A stretch of DNA of 57,635 bases from RGIG7450 sp045648785 (GCA_045648785.1 JAZROP010000044.1:1-57635); one strand, 5' to 3'. Positions 7,399 through 16,776 are shown, counted from the stretch's first letter. Notes: generated by a model not told the origin, from the sequence alone. A program made the numbers and translations.

Positions 7399-8279
7399 GA
7401 GAGTTTAAAAATTATCATCCTTTTATAAATTTAATATACTTTGTCTTTGTAATAGGCTTTTCTGTGGTCAGTATGCATCCGGTAAGTCTTTGTATTTCTT
7501 TTATAACAGCACTGTTGTATTCGGTAGTGCTTGAAGGGAAAAAAGCGGTAAAATTTATGTTTATATTTATGTTGCCATTAATGATACTGGCAGCGGTTGT
7601 AAACCCTCTTTTTAACCATCAGGGAATGATGATACTTGCCTATTTTCCAAGCGGAAATCCGCTGACATTTGAGGCGGTTGTGTACGGATTTGCATCGTCA
7701 GCTATGCTTGCGGCGGTAATGTGTTATTTTTTCTGCTTCAACATTATAATGACAAAGGATAAGCTGACATACCTTTTCGGCAGAATAATCCCGTCGGTGT
7801 CCCTTGTTTTTACGATGACGCTAAGGTTTGTACCGAAATTTTCAGCACAGTTAAAACAGGTGGTAAGTGCACAGAAGGCTATAGGAAATTTCGGCGACAG
7901 TAGTGTTAAAAAACGAGCAAAACAGGGACTTTCCGTACTTTCAGTTATGACAACATGGGCGCTCGAAAACTCGATTGAAACGGCAGACAGTATGAAAAGC
8001 AGAGGGTACGGAACGGGGAAAAGAACAAGCTTTTCAAATGTCAGATTTGAGAAAAGAGACGGATTTGCACTCTGCTTTATGATTGTGGCTGGTGCCTATG
8101 CGATTATAGGTACACTTTGTGGAGTCACGGGTTATGAATATTTCCCCGTTATGGAGGGCGTGAAAATTTCAGGTTATGGAGTCAGCGTGTTTGCAGTATA
8201 TTTTCTGCTATGTATTTTTCCGGTTATTGCAGGATGCTTGGAGGAAGGAAGATGGAAATTATTAAAACAGAAAATTTAA
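7395..8279 (+). CDS. ecfT: ECF transporter transmembrane component EcfT (CbiQ family)
   Basis: Membrane coupling subunit of an energy-coupling-factor vitamin transporter, joining the ATPases to the substrate-binding S component. It has about six hydrophobic helices, with a long cytoplasmic segment after residue 140 that carries the coupling helix. The conserved Arg-Gly pair typical of EcfT coupling helices is visible in SMKSRGYGTG near residue 200. Length 294 is typical. The start is GTG at 7395, overlapping the regulator stop as GTGA with AAGGAAAT before it. Its 3' end overlaps the ATPase/S fusion by 28 bases. All three genes are therefore very likely one coupled unit. Confidence 0.85.
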   Translation: MREFKNYHPFINLIYFVFVIGFSVVSMHPVSLCISFITALLYSVVLEGKKAVKFMFIFMLPLMILAAVVNPLFNHQGMMILAYFPSGNPLTFEAVVYGFASSAMLAAVMCYFFCFNIIMTKDKLTYLFGRIIPSVSLVFTMTLRFVPKFSAQLKQVVSAQKAIGNFGDSSVKKRAKQGLSVLSVMTTWALENSIETADSMKSRGYGTGKRTSFSNVRFEKRDGFALCFMIVAGAYAIIGTLCGVTGYEYFPVMEGVKISGYGVSVFAVYFLLCIFPVIAGCLEEGRWKLLKQKI

Positions 8280-10801
8280 CATTTACATATCCGGGAAGTA
8301 AAAGTCCGGCACTGTCAGATATTTCCCTGAAGATAAACAAGGGAGAATTTGTTACTGTATGTGGAAAATCGGGCTGTGGAAAATCAACGCTTTTAAGACA
8401 GTTTAAACCAGTTCTTTCGCCTTGCGGAGAAAAAGCGGGGAAGATTTTCTTTGTCGGACGGGAAATTTCTGAACTGATGGTGCGTGAACAGGCGGAAAAA
8501 ATAGGATTTGTGATGCAAAGTCCGGACAATCAAATTGTTACAGATGTGGTTTGGCATGAGCTTGCTTTCGGACTTGAAAATCTTGGCTGTCCGGAGGAGG
8601 AAATCCGCGTCCGTGTAGCGGAAATGGCGGCATATTTCGGTATCAGCGAATGGTTTTATAAAGATGTATCAGAACTTTCGGGTGGACAAAAGCAGATTTT
8701 AAACCTGGCAGCGGTTATGGTTATGCGACCCGAAATTCTGTTGCTTGATGAACCGACGGCTCAGCTTGACCCGATAGCCTCACAGAATTTTTTGGAAATG
8801 CTCGGAAAAATAAACAGAGAAACAGGTACAACTATTGTTTTGACTGAACACAGACTGGAGGAAGCTTTTGCACTGTCCGACCGGGTTATTGTGATGGAGG
8901 AGGGCAAAGTTATAGCAGATAGCCCGCCTCGTAAAATAGGAGAACTTTTAACGGGCAGCGATATGTTTCTTGCCATGCCTACGCCTATGAGGGTGTTTTA
9001 TTCAGTGCCGGGCGGAGACTTTTGCCCGCTTACGGTTCGTGAAGGCAGAGAGTGGCTTGAAGAAACAGATAAACGGATTACAATAAATAAACAGTTGTCA
9101 CTGCCGAAAACAAACCGGACGGGTGAAAGTGCTGTAACTCTTAAATCTGTAAGGTTCAGATATGAAAAGAATTCGCCGGACATTTTAAAGGGATTGTTCC
9201 TTGATGTGAAAAAAGGAGAATTCTATGCCTTGGTGGGTGGTAATGGAACAGGCAAGACCACCCTTTTATCGGTGGTGGGTGGCATATTAAAACCCTATGA
9301 TGGAAAGGTTTTTGTAACAGGGAAAACGGCAATACTACCGCAAAATCCGCAGACCTTGTTTACCGAGAAAACAGTAGCGCTTGATTTGGCGAAAATATCG
9401 GCAGATTATCATGAGACGGCAAAACTTTGCGAAATTATTAATCTACTTGACAGGCACCCCTATGATTTGTCGGGAGGAGAGCAGCAACGAGTTGCACTTG
9501 CGAAAGTACTTCTGACAAACCCGGAAATATTACTTCTCGATGAGCCGACAAAAGGGCTTGATGCTCACTTTAAGGGAATTTTTGCAAGAATAGTAAAAGA
9601 ACTTAATAATAATGGAGTAACCGTAGTTATGGTATCACACGATGTGGAGTTCTGTGCAAAGTATGCCGACAGATGTGGCATGATTTTTGATGGTATAATT
9701 GTAAGTGAGGACGCCCCAAAAAGATTTTTTGCTGGGAAAAGTTTTTATACAACTGCTGCAAATCGCATAGCTGCAAATATTATTCCAAATGCTGTTCTTG
9801 CAGAGGATATTATAACAGCATGCGGAGGAAAACTTCCTCCGGAGAAACCGAATAACGATAGGGTGCAAAAATCTCCTCAGGAGAAGCAGGAGACAAAGAC
9901 AAAGAATAAGCCGACAATAAAAAACATTGTATGGGGAATGTTTTTTGCAATTATCTTTTTGGTTTTGCAGTTTGTACCGAAAGATAATCTTGGTGCATGG
10001 ATACAGACAGGTATAATTGTACTGCAGTTTGTATTTTTAGGCATTTCATTAACAAATCTGTTACCATATAAAAAGATTTATCTTACCCCGACAATCAACA
10101 AACCGCGTAAAGTAAGAAATCTTATAACGGCAGTGATAGTACTTGTTGCAGTACCGCTCACGGTGTATTTTGGTAATATACATCTTGGCGAAAGAAAATA
10201 TTTTTTTACAAGTTTTCTTATTATACTGGAAATTTTATTGCCGGTTATTATAAGCTTTGAAAACCGCAAACCAAGAGCAAGAGAGCTTGTGATTATAAGT
10301 GTTATCTGTGGTATTGCGGTGGCAGGAAGAGAAGCATTTTTTATGCTTCCGCAGTTTAAACCGGTGATAGCTATTGTTATTATCAGCGGAGTATGTTTTG
10401 GAGGAGAAAAAGGCTTTCTTGTGGGCGCAATGATAGCGTTTGTGTCAAACTTTTTCTTTGGACAGGGTCCATGGACAACATGGCAGATGTTTGCAACAGG
10501 AACAGTGGGCTTTGTTGCTGCGATAGTGTTTAAAAGCGGAATAATACCGGTGAGTAAATATGGATTGTGCATTTTTGGATTTGTTGCAACACTTATTATT
10601 TACGGAGGGATTTTAAATCCTGCGTCGGTACTTATGTGGCAGGCCAATCCGACAGTACAGATGCTTTTAGATTCTTATATTGTGGGGTTGCCGTTTGATA
10701 TAATGCACGCGGCATCAACCGCCTTTTTCCTGTGGGTGCTTGCAGAACCGCTTATAGAAAAGATTGAGAGAGTAAAAACAAAATATGATTTGATGAAATA
10801 G
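8252..10801 (+). CDS. fused ECF transporter: two ATPase domains plus S-like membrane domain
   Basis: One polypeptide carrying three ECF parts. Domain 1 (about 1-230) has Walker A GKSGCGKST at 38-46, signature LSGGQ and Walker B ILLLDEPTAQLD. Domain 2 (about 290-500) has GGNGTGKTT, LSGGEQQRVALAK and ILLLDEPTKGLD. After a charged linker, residues about 550-849 are strongly hydrophobic with the loop FFGQGPWTTWQM, as in ECF S components. I start at ATG 8252 since GGAGGAAGGA precedes it; an upstream ATG lacks a site. With EcfT it would form a complete transporter in two chains. The vitamin is not evident; linkage to PdxR-like and PdxK genes favours a B6 vitamer, but S domains with this loop also occur for other vitamins such as cobalamin. 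Confidence 0.85.
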   Translation: MEIIKTENLTFTYPGSKSPALSDISLKINKGEFVTVCGKSGCGKSTLLRQFKPVLSPCGEKAGKIFFVGREISELMVREQAEKIGFVMQSPDNQIVTDVVWHELAFGLENLGCPEEEIRVRVAEMAAYFGISEWFYKDVSELSGGQKQILNLAAVMVMRPEILLLDEPTAQLDPIASQNFLEMLGKINRETGTTIVLTEHRLEEAFALSDRVIVMEEGKVIADSPPRKIGELLTGSDMFLAMPTPMRVFYSVPGGDFCPLTVREGREWLEETDKRITINKQLSLPKTNRTGESAVTLKSVRFRYEKNSPDILKGLFLDVKKGEFYALVGGNGTGKTTLLSVVGGILKPYDGKVFVTGKTAILPQNPQTLFTEKTVALDLAKISADYHETAKLCEIINLLDRHPYDLSGGEQQRVALAKVLLTNPEILLLDEPTKGLDAHFKGIFARIVKELNNNGVTVVMVSHDVEFCAKYADRCGMIFDGIIVSEDAPKRFFAGKSFYTTAANRIAANIIPNAVLAEDIITACGGKLPPEKPNNDRVQKSPQEKQETKTKNKPTIKNIVWGMFFAIIFLVLQFVPKDNLGAWIQTGIIVLQFVFLGISLTNLLPYKKIYLTPTINKPRKVRNLITAVIVLVAVPLTVYFGNIHLGERKYFFTSFLIILEILLPVIISFENRKPRARELVIISVICGIAVAGREAFFMLPQFKPVIAIVIISGVCFGGEKGFLVGAMIAFVSNFFFGQGPWTTWQMFATGTVGFVAAIVFKSGIIPVSKYGLCIFGFVATLIIYGGILNPASVLMWQANPTVQMLLDSYIVGLPFDIMHAASTAFFLWVLAEPLIEKIERVKTKYDLMK

Positions 10802-10802
10802 T

Positions 10803-11519
10803 GTGATGAAAATGTTTACATTTAAATACGAAACCCGTTACGGGGACTATAAAGATTATGAAAATATCAAGGTGAGCTCTGTTCTGGATATGATTCAGGA
10901 TGTTTCAACAAGAGATTCAGCACGGTGCGGATATGATATGACAACCATGAAAAATATGAATATGGCTTGGCTTATACAAGGTATAAATGTCCGCTTTGAT
11001 AAACCAGTAAGAACACAGTTGCCGATTGAGGTGTCAACGGCAGTAAAGAGCCTTAAAGGAACAACATCTGCAAGAGGGTGCTTTATAAAACAAAATGGCG
11101 AAATCGTTGCAAAATCCATTGCCAATTGGTTCTTGTTTGATACTGCAAAAGGCAGAATTGGCAGAATTCCGGCAGAAATGGTAGATGCATATGAATTTTT
11201 CAGCTTTGATGATGAATTCTTTGACTATAAAAAAGCACCAATTTTTGAAATTGAAAAACCCGAATATGCAATAAGGGTAGCAAATAAAGAAATTGATACA
11301 AATATGCATCTTAATAATCAAAAAGGTGCAGAACTTCTTATGGACGCCCTGCCATTTGATTTTAATTTTAATCAGATTAATTTACTGTATAAAAAATCTG
11401 CATATCTGGGAGATGAACTTTTTGTGTGCAGAAAAGAGATTTCAGACGGGTTTTATGTACATCTGCAGACGAAACAAAATGAAATATGCGTTGCAGGAAC
11501 TTTTGAAAATAAAAAATAA
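10803..11519 (+). CDS. acyl-ACP thioesterase (FatA/FatB family)
   Basis: Predicted cytoplasmic enzyme that hydrolyses acyl-ACP to free fatty acid and ACP. It is a double hot-dog protein: the first hot-dog covers about residues 1-130 and the second the rest. The second carries the family's catalytic Asp-x-Asn-x-His arrangement in KEIDTNMHLNN near residues 161-171. Length 238 is usual for bacterial members. The reading begins at GTG 10803; ATG at 10806 or 10812 is equally possible because no clear ribosome site distinguishes them. It follows the ECF fusion by one base and so is probably cotranscribed, although no functional link is obvious. Confidence 0.85.
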   Translation: MMKMFTFKYETRYGDYKDYENIKVSSVLDMIQDVSTRDSARCGYDMTTMKNMNMAWLIQGINVRFDKPVRTQLPIEVSTAVKSLKGTTSARGCFIKQNGEIVAKSIANWFLFDTAKGRIGRIPAEMVDAYEFFSFDDEFFDYKKAPIFEIEKPEYAIRVANKEIDTNMHLNNQKGAELLMDALPFDFNFNQINLLYKKSAYLGDELFVCRKEISDGFYVHLQTKQNEICVAGTFENKK

Positions 11520-11583
11520 ATTAATTTATAACTAAATAAATGATATAATATATAAGAGTTTTCATATTCAGAGGTATTTTAAA

Positions 11584-13113
11584 ATGGCACATATTTTCGC
11601 ATCAATAAAAGAATCGCTTTCTTCGGTTTTGCCGATTGCGATTATAGTTCTCGTTCTTTCTGTAACCTGTGTATCGCTCGACGCAGGTGTTCTTGTGTTG
11701 TTCCTGTTTGGAACAATTATGTTGATTTTGGGAATGAGTTTTTTTACAGTTGGTTCGGGAATATCTATGGAGCCATTAGGTGATGGAATAGGTAAGTCTT
11801 TAAATAAAAACCATAGGATTATACTTCCACTTATTATATGCTTTATTCTTGGTTTTTTTATTACCGTTTCAGAACCTGATTTGCAGGTACTTGCAGAGCA
11901 GGTTCCTACTATTCCGAATGCAAGACTGATTAATTGTGTTGGTATTGGAGTGGGAGTTTTCCTGAGTATTACACTTGTTAGAAATAAAAAGGAAATTTCG
12001 CTTAGAAGCTTGCTTGTGATATTTTATGTTTTTATTATCGGATTGTCCTTTTTTGCGCCGGCTGAATTTGTCCCGACGGCGTTTGATTCCGGTGGTGTTA
12101 CAACAGGTCCGATAACAGTACCTTTCATAATGGCTTTGGGAGCAGGTCTTGCTTCCGCTAAAAAGGGCAAACATGCAAGTGAACACAGTTTCGGTTTGGT
12201 AGCTCTGTGCAGTATAGGTCCCATTTTGTCGGTACTGCTTTTAAGTATTTTTTATAAGCCGCAGCCATCTACAACGGTTTATGAAGTGGCGAATATACTG
12301 ACTACTACACAAGCGTTCGGACAATTCATGCATGCTTTGCCGATATATGCAAAAGAAGTTGCAACGGCTTTTGTGCCTATTGTTTTACTTTTTATTGTTT
12401 TTCAAATTATAACAAGAAGATTTCACATACACAATATTCTTAAAATGTCAGTCGGATTTGTATATACATATATTGGGCTGGTTCTTTTCTTGACAGGGGC
12501 TAATATTGGTTTTATGCCAGCGGGAAGACTGATAGGCGCGAAGATTGCAGCAAGTACTGTTAAGAACATGCTTATACCAATAGGTATGTTGATGGGTTAT
12601 TTTATAGTATCTGCAGAGCCGGCGGTTCATTCGCTTAAAAGGCAGGTAAGTGAAATTACAAATGGTGCGATATCACAGAAATCTGTTGCTGTGGCACTTT
12701 CGATAGGTGTTTCTCTTTCGGTTGGTATTTCAATGCTGAGAGTCCTGACGGGTATGACAATAATGCCATTTTTAATTTTTGGTTATGCGGTATCGCTTAT
12801 TATAAGTTTTTTTGTACCGAACATCTATACCGGTATCGCCTTTGACTCAGGCGGTGTTGCGAGCGGCCCTATGACATCAACATTTATACTTCCTTTTGCA
12901 ATGGGCGCTTGTGAGGCAATAGGAGGCAATGTGATGACGGATGCTTTTGGAATTGTGGCGATGATTGCTATGGCACCGCTTATCACCATTCAGATTTTGG
13001 GGTTGTATGAAAGAAGACTCAGGGCAAGAATGCTCAAGAAACTACATGTTGAAATCAGTATGATTCAGGACGATATTATATTCTTTGATGAGGAGGGGGA
13101 GTCGGATGAGTAA
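11584..13113 (+). CDS. DUF1538 membrane protein, likely transporter
   Basis: Polytopic membrane protein with about twelve helices in two homologous halves. Each half ends in a near-identical signature: FDSGGVTTGPITVPF near residue 168 and FDSGGVASGPMTSTF near residue 421. This duplicated FDSGGV-x-x-GP element identifies DUF1538. The two-fold repeat with conserved glycine/acidic loops resembles secondary transporters, but no substrate is established. The ATG start has AGAGGT upstream, and a weak TATAAT lies at 11544-11549. The 3' end overlaps a PII-like gene by eight bases, recalling other transporter-PII pairs such as AmtB-GlnK or SbtA-SbtB. Confidence 0.8.
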   Translation: MAHIFASIKESLSSVLPIAIIVLVLSVTCVSLDAGVLVLFLFGTIMLILGMSFFTVGSGISMEPLGDGIGKSLNKNHRIILPLIICFILGFFITVSEPDLQVLAEQVPTIPNARLINCVGIGVGVFLSITLVRNKKEISLRSLLVIFYVFIIGLSFFAPAEFVPTAFDSGGVTTGPITVPFIMALGAGLASAKKGKHASEHSFGLVALCSIGPILSVLLLSIFYKPQPSTTVYEVANILTTTQAFGQFMHALPIYAKEVATAFVPIVLLFIVFQIITRRFHIHNILKMSVGFVYTYIGLVLFLTGANIGFMPAGRLIGAKIAASTVKNMLIPIGMLMGYFIVSAEPAVHSLKRQVSEITNGAISQKSVAVALSIGVSLSVGISMLRVLTGMTIMPFLIFGYAVSLIISFFVPNIYTGIAFDSGGVASGPMTSTFILPFAMGACEAIGGNVMTDAFGIVAMIAMAPLITIQILGLYERRLRARMLKKLHVEISMIQDDIIFFDEEGESDE

Positions 13114-13774
13114 AAGAGCCATGTTGCTTATGTCAATTGTAGAAATTGACAAGGGCAAAAAACTTATTAAAGAATTGGAAGATATTAATATAAGAGTAAA
13201 TTTTCAAACTATCGGATTTGGAACGGCCCCGACGGAAATGATGGATATATTCGGTCTTGGAACAAATGACAAGGATATAATTATTAGCCTTGGAGCAGAG
13301 CGTACTGTTAAAGATATGATGGCAAACTTTGGCACAACATTTGAAAGCCATTCAAAATATGGCGGACTTATGATAATTATGGAGATTTCTGCTGCAAGCA
13401 GAATTTTAACGGAGTTGCTCAATTTTAATCAGGGTAAGAATACAGAAAAGGGAAATGGTGCTATGAAAAATGAACATCACAATAATTTGATTATTATATC
13501 GGTTAATGAAGGATATTCGGATGAAGTTATGCAGGTTGCAAGAAAAGCAGGAGCAACCGGCGGAACTGTTATTAAAGGAAGACTTGCGGAGATTGAACAG
13601 TTTGCAGAGATGGGAAATGTCAAGATAGATGGAGACCGCGAAATGTTATGCATCCTTGCTCCGCTTAAAACGAGCAAGCAAATCATGGAAGAAATAAATA
13701 AAGAGTTTGGACTGAGTTCCGAAGCGAATGGAATAGTATTTGCAATTCCTACAGAAAAAGCTTATAAAATATAA
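13106..13774 (+). CDS. tandem PII-like signalling protein
   Basis: 222 residues forming two PII-like ferredoxin-fold domains. The second (about 112-222) is closest to classical PII: ARKAGATGGTVIKGR resembles the GlnB nucleotide loop region and IPTEKAYKI resembles its C-terminal end. The first (about 1-105) is more divergent. PII proteins sense ATP/ADP and metabolites and gate membrane transporters, so the overlapping DUF1538 gene is the probable partner. I start at ATG 13106 because GAGGAGGGGG lies just upstream; a longer reading has no ribosome site. A strong terminator follows, making the pair a closed two-gene operon. Confidence 0.75.
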   Translation: MSKRAMLLMSIVEIDKGKKLIKELEDINIRVNFQTIGFGTAPTEMMDIFGLGTNDKDIIISLGAERTVKDMMANFGTTFESHSKYGGLMIIMEISAASRILTELLNFNQGKNTEKGNGAMKNEHHNNLIIISVNEGYSDEVMQVARKAGATGGTVIKGRLAEIEQFAEMGNVKIDGDREMLCILAPLKTSKQIMEEINKEFGLSSEANGIVFAIPTEKAYKI

Positions 13775-13786
13775 TATAAACAAGTT

Positions 13787-13829
13787 AAAACAGCACCCCC
13801 TCGTCTAATAACGGAGGGGGTGCTGTTTT
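13787..13829 (+). terminator. strong intrinsic terminator after the PII-like gene
   Basis: AAAACAGCACCCCCTC pairs with GAGGGGGTGCTGTTTT around an 11-base loop, a 16-bp stem ending in T residues. It separates the DUF1538/PII pair from the exopolysaccharide operon. Confidence 0.9.
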
Positions 13830-13922
13830 AATGTTAAATAATATTAATAAAATGCCATTGTACAAATTTTTTCTTTGTTTTTTGTGCAAACATGAGAAAA
13901 AATAGAAAAAATGCTCAATTTA

Positions 13923-13951
13923 TTGATTTTTGTATAATAATATGATACAAT
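13923..13951 (+). promoter_or_regulatory. probable promoter of the exopolysaccharide/c-di-GMP operon
   Basis: TTGATT, 17 bp, TACAAT, followed by about 100 bases of A/T-rich leader. The leader (13952-14054) holds no c-di-GMP-I or c-di-GMP-II riboswitch that I can recognise. This is the only clear promoter I find before the long plus-strand run to 37399. Confidence 0.5.
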
Positions 13952-14054
13952 AAAAAAGAGTATATCTAAAAACAGTGCATACATATGGAATTAGATAGTC
14001 TTAACACAAAAAAACAAAAGTTTAAATAAATTTTATGAAAGAAGATGCAGATAT

Positions 14055-16355
14055 ATGGCAATAACTTACGAACGAAAAAAACAAAGGCAAAATAACATTG
14101 TATATACTGTTATTACTGCGATTTTGATTTGTGCAGTGTTTCTTGTTATGGTTATGTCATTTTATAATGATGCTGAGAACGAGGCGTATGAAATGCTTCA
14201 TATTCAGACAAAGCAAATTAAAGATGACCTTACGCTTCAGTTGAAGTCTGACAGGGAAAATCTTGTTACTATGGCGAACTTTGCATCAAAGCTTTATGCC
14301 GGCGGAGAAAGTTATAGCCTTATGTTTAATTCTTTTAAACCCATTGGATTGTTTTCTAGAATCGGTATATTAAACCCGGACGGCTCTTTTGTCACCAAGG
14401 ACGAAACCGTTGATTTAAGTGATAAACTTTCATTTAGGGAAGAAGCCGTTAAGGGAGAACATATTACAGGGAGAACCTTCAGTTATTCAAGACCGGGAGA
14501 AGAGGTTGTTAGAAGTGCTGTTCCTATTCGTGTGAATGGGGAAATTGTAGGTATGATATATGGCATCATCAAGATCGAAACTATTAATGAAAAATATAAT
14601 AATATGGCGAAAGAACTTGATGCTCAGCTTTTTGTTTATGATAAAGAAACCGGAAAATTTATCATAGATACAATAGACAAAAACCCCGGTGAATTATCAC
14701 AGCTTAAAGACAGAGAATATAATGATGGCTATTCTTATGAGGCTTTAGTGAGTACCGATAAAGGATATTCGTCGTTTAAATCCAAGTTTACGGGAGAAGA
14801 TTTGTATATCCATTATTCCACCATTGAAGATTTTGACTGGGGTATCATGCTTGCCCGTTATGAAAATCAGGTGTTCGAAAAAACTCATAAAGTTTCACAA
14901 AACCTGACCATTATCTTTGCAACAATTATTTTGATTATAGCTATTTATCTTGAATTAATATTAAAAAGCGAGAAAAACAGAACCAAATTAAATGCAGAAT
15001 CTTCTGCTATAAGAAAACTTCTTCTGGAAACAAACGAACAGTACACAAATATAACTGCTGCCATAAAAAACATAAAGGAATTTTCGGGCGCGCGCTCTGC
15101 ATTTTTTACCGATACGGACGGAGAAGATTTCTTCTACATCAAACCTGCTTTAAAAGAAAAACTTTTATTAGGAGATGATAGAAAATATTTTCAAGGAGAA
15201 CTTTTCGGGTATGCTGCAAAGATACATAATGGAAACAAGTCGTCTATTGGCTTTATGCGGATTATACCTAATAGTCATCTTGAAAAAACAAATTTAAAGT
15301 TGTATCGTTTTTTATTAGAACATGGTATCAAAGATATTTCTTTTGCAATTATAGCAGGAAAGAACAATCATGTAAGCATCTTGGGAACGGTCAATCCAAA
15401 GAAAGGTGCCGTTGCAAGAAAAATTATTGAAGATGTTGCCATTTGTTTCTCAATTGCTATGTACAACAAAAAACATCTTAATAAAACTCAGCTTGCAGCT
15501 ACAACTGACTCTCTTACCGGAGCATTAAATCGTGTAGCGTATAAAAAAGACATTCTGTTATTTGATGAAGAAAAGCCGAAAGAATTTTCTTGTATTTATA
15601 TTGATGTCAATGAGCTTCATATCAGAAACAACAAGTATGGACACGCTGCGGGCGATGAAATGCTTATCTATATTGCCAATACATTAAAAGAGGTGTTCTT
15701 TGGACATAGCATTTACCGTATGGGTGGCGATGAGTTTTTGGTATTTGCAAAAGACACTAAACAAGAAAGTATTAAACAGAATATAGAACTATTTATCGAA
15801 CAATTAAAACCCATGGGATATAATGTAGCCATAGGTATGTCTTACAGAAATCAGAATACAAACTGTGAAGAAATGGTTCGTGAGGCAGAAATCCGGATGT
15901 ATGAAGCGAAAGCTCAGTATTATCAGAATAAAGAGCAAAGCAGTATGGCAGAAGACAAAGACACCAACTTTGTCTATACAAAAACCGGTATCAGAGAAAT
16001 CGACACTATGATATCTGTCTTAAAAGAACATTACAACGGTATTTACAGAGTATCTCTGGAAACAGATGTTGCCCATCGCATTCTTATGCCGTCCTATCTT
16101 GGATACAAAGAAGATGAAGAAAACTTCTCGAGGTTGTTGGCGAAATATATTGATGATATTGTGCAGCCTGATTTCCACAGAGCAGTTATGAGCTTTTTAA
16201 ATTACGATGCAATAAAAAGACAGATATCAGAAGGTAAGACACCGTCAATTACATATAAAAAAGTATACGGTGAAATGGTTACACTCAGTGTATATAATTT
16301 AAATGATGACAAGGATGATGTAAAGGACACTCTTTGGGTTTTTGCCAAGAACTAA
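14055..16355 (+). CDS. membrane diguanylate cyclase: Cache-like sensor, GGDEF, C-terminal extra domain
   Basis: Predicted enzyme making c-di-GMP from two GTP. A membrane helix at about 14-37, an extracytoplasmic Cache-like sensor (about 40-280) and a second helix at about 282-302 are followed by a 150-residue cytoplasmic linker domain. The GGDEF domain (about 470-630) has intact YRMGGDEF with GGDEF at 557-561. The residues before it show no RxxD inhibitory site, so product inhibition may be absent. Residues 650-766 form a further domain, perhaps PAS-like, that I cannot name. It is first in the exopolysaccharide run, 27 bp before gtrA, suggesting it supplies signal locally in response to an external cue. 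ATG start; the ribosome site is GAAAGAAG-like. Confidence 0.85.
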   Translation: MAITYERKKQRQNNIVYTVITAILICAVFLVMVMSFYNDAENEAYEMLHIQTKQIKDDLTLQLKSDRENLVTMANFASKLYAGGESYSLMFNSFKPIGLFSRIGILNPDGSFVTKDETVDLSDKLSFREEAVKGEHITGRTFSYSRPGEEVVRSAVPIRVNGEIVGMIYGIIKIETINEKYNNMAKELDAQLFVYDKETGKFIIDTIDKNPGELSQLKDREYNDGYSYEALVSTDKGYSSFKSKFTGEDLYIHYSTIEDFDWGIMLARYENQVFEKTHKVSQNLTIIFATIILIIAIYLELILKSEKNRTKLNAESSAIRKLLLETNEQYTNITAAIKNIKEFSGARSAFFTDTDGEDFFYIKPALKEKLLLGDDRKYFQGELFGYAAKIHNGNKSSIGFMRIIPNSHLEKTNLKLYRFLLEHGIKDISFAIIAGKNNHVSILGTVNPKKGAVARKIIEDVAICFSIAMYNKKHLNKTQLAATTDSLTGALNRVAYKKDILLFDEEKPKEFSCIYIDVNELHIRNNKYGHAAGDEMLIYIANTLKEVFFGHSIYRMGGDEFLVFAKDTKQESIKQNIELFIEQLKPMGYNVAIGMSYRNQNTNCEEMVREAEIRMYEAKAQYYQNKEQSSMAEDKDTNFVYTKTGIREIDTMISVLKEHYNGIYRVSLETDVAHRILMPSYLGYKEDEENFSRLLAKYIDDIVQPDFHRAVMSFLNYDAIKRQISEGKTPSITYKKVYGEMVTLSVYNLNDDKDDVKDTLWVFAKN

Positions 16356-16382
16356 AGCTTAATAAAACGGAGGGAACACAAA

Positions 16383-16763
16383 GTGATACTACAATTAGTC
16401 AAGTTTGGAGCGGTAGGAGTTATTGCCACTCTCGTGGATGTGGGAATTCTTGTTGCATTAAAAGAACTACTCTGCTTTGATGTATTGCTTGCCTCAATGA
16501 TTTCATTTTGTGTTTCCGTTGCTGTGAACTACGTTTTAAGTATGTCCTTTGTTTTTAAAAGCAAAAAGCAAAATAAACTCAAGGAATTTATTATATTTGT
16601 ATTGCTTAGTGTTGGTGGACTGTGCTTAAATCAGCTTGTTTTATGGATTGGAGTTAAGTTTACATCCACATACTATTTGATAATAAAAGCATTTGCCATG
16701 GTAATTGTACCCATTTATAATTTTATAACAAGAAAAATATTGCTTGAGTCAAAAGAAAAATGA
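16383..16763 (+). CDS. GtrA-family membrane protein
   Basis: Small protein of 126 residues with four hydrophobic helices spanning nearly its whole length, typical of GtrA. The family is thought to help flip undecaprenyl-phosphate-linked hexoses, made by a GtrB-type transferase, across the membrane. The conserved N-terminal KFGAVGVIATLVD and the NYVLSMSFVFK element are visible. GtrB-like (35477) and GtrII-like (19630) partners are both in this cluster though not adjacent. Start is GTG with GGAGGG upstream. The end lies 13 bp before the acetyltransferase start. Confidence 0.85.
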   Translation: MILQLVKFGAVGVIATLVDVGILVALKELLCFDVLLASMISFCVSVAVNYVLSMSFVFKSKKQNKLKEFIIFVLLSVGGLCLNQLVLWIGVKFTSTYYLIIKAFAMVIVPIYNFITRKILLESKEK

Positions 16764-16776
16764 GTGTGAAAAAGCT

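Noticed and set aside
7398..7700. Frameshift as the cause of the short MocR-like protein
   Set aside because: No frame after 7398 encodes anything like the missing aminotransferase end; the ecfT reading begins at once with a normal N-terminus.
10078..10572. Long antisense reading frame of 164 codons
   Set aside because: It mirrors the membrane-domain coding sequence of the ECF fusion, has no ribosome site or family match, and its composition is that of a shadow frame.
13952..14054. Possible c-di-GMP riboswitch in the leader of the polysaccharide operon
   Set aside because: I looked for the GEMM-type and c-di-GMP-II conserved segments and found neither; the leader is A/T-rich without stable stems.
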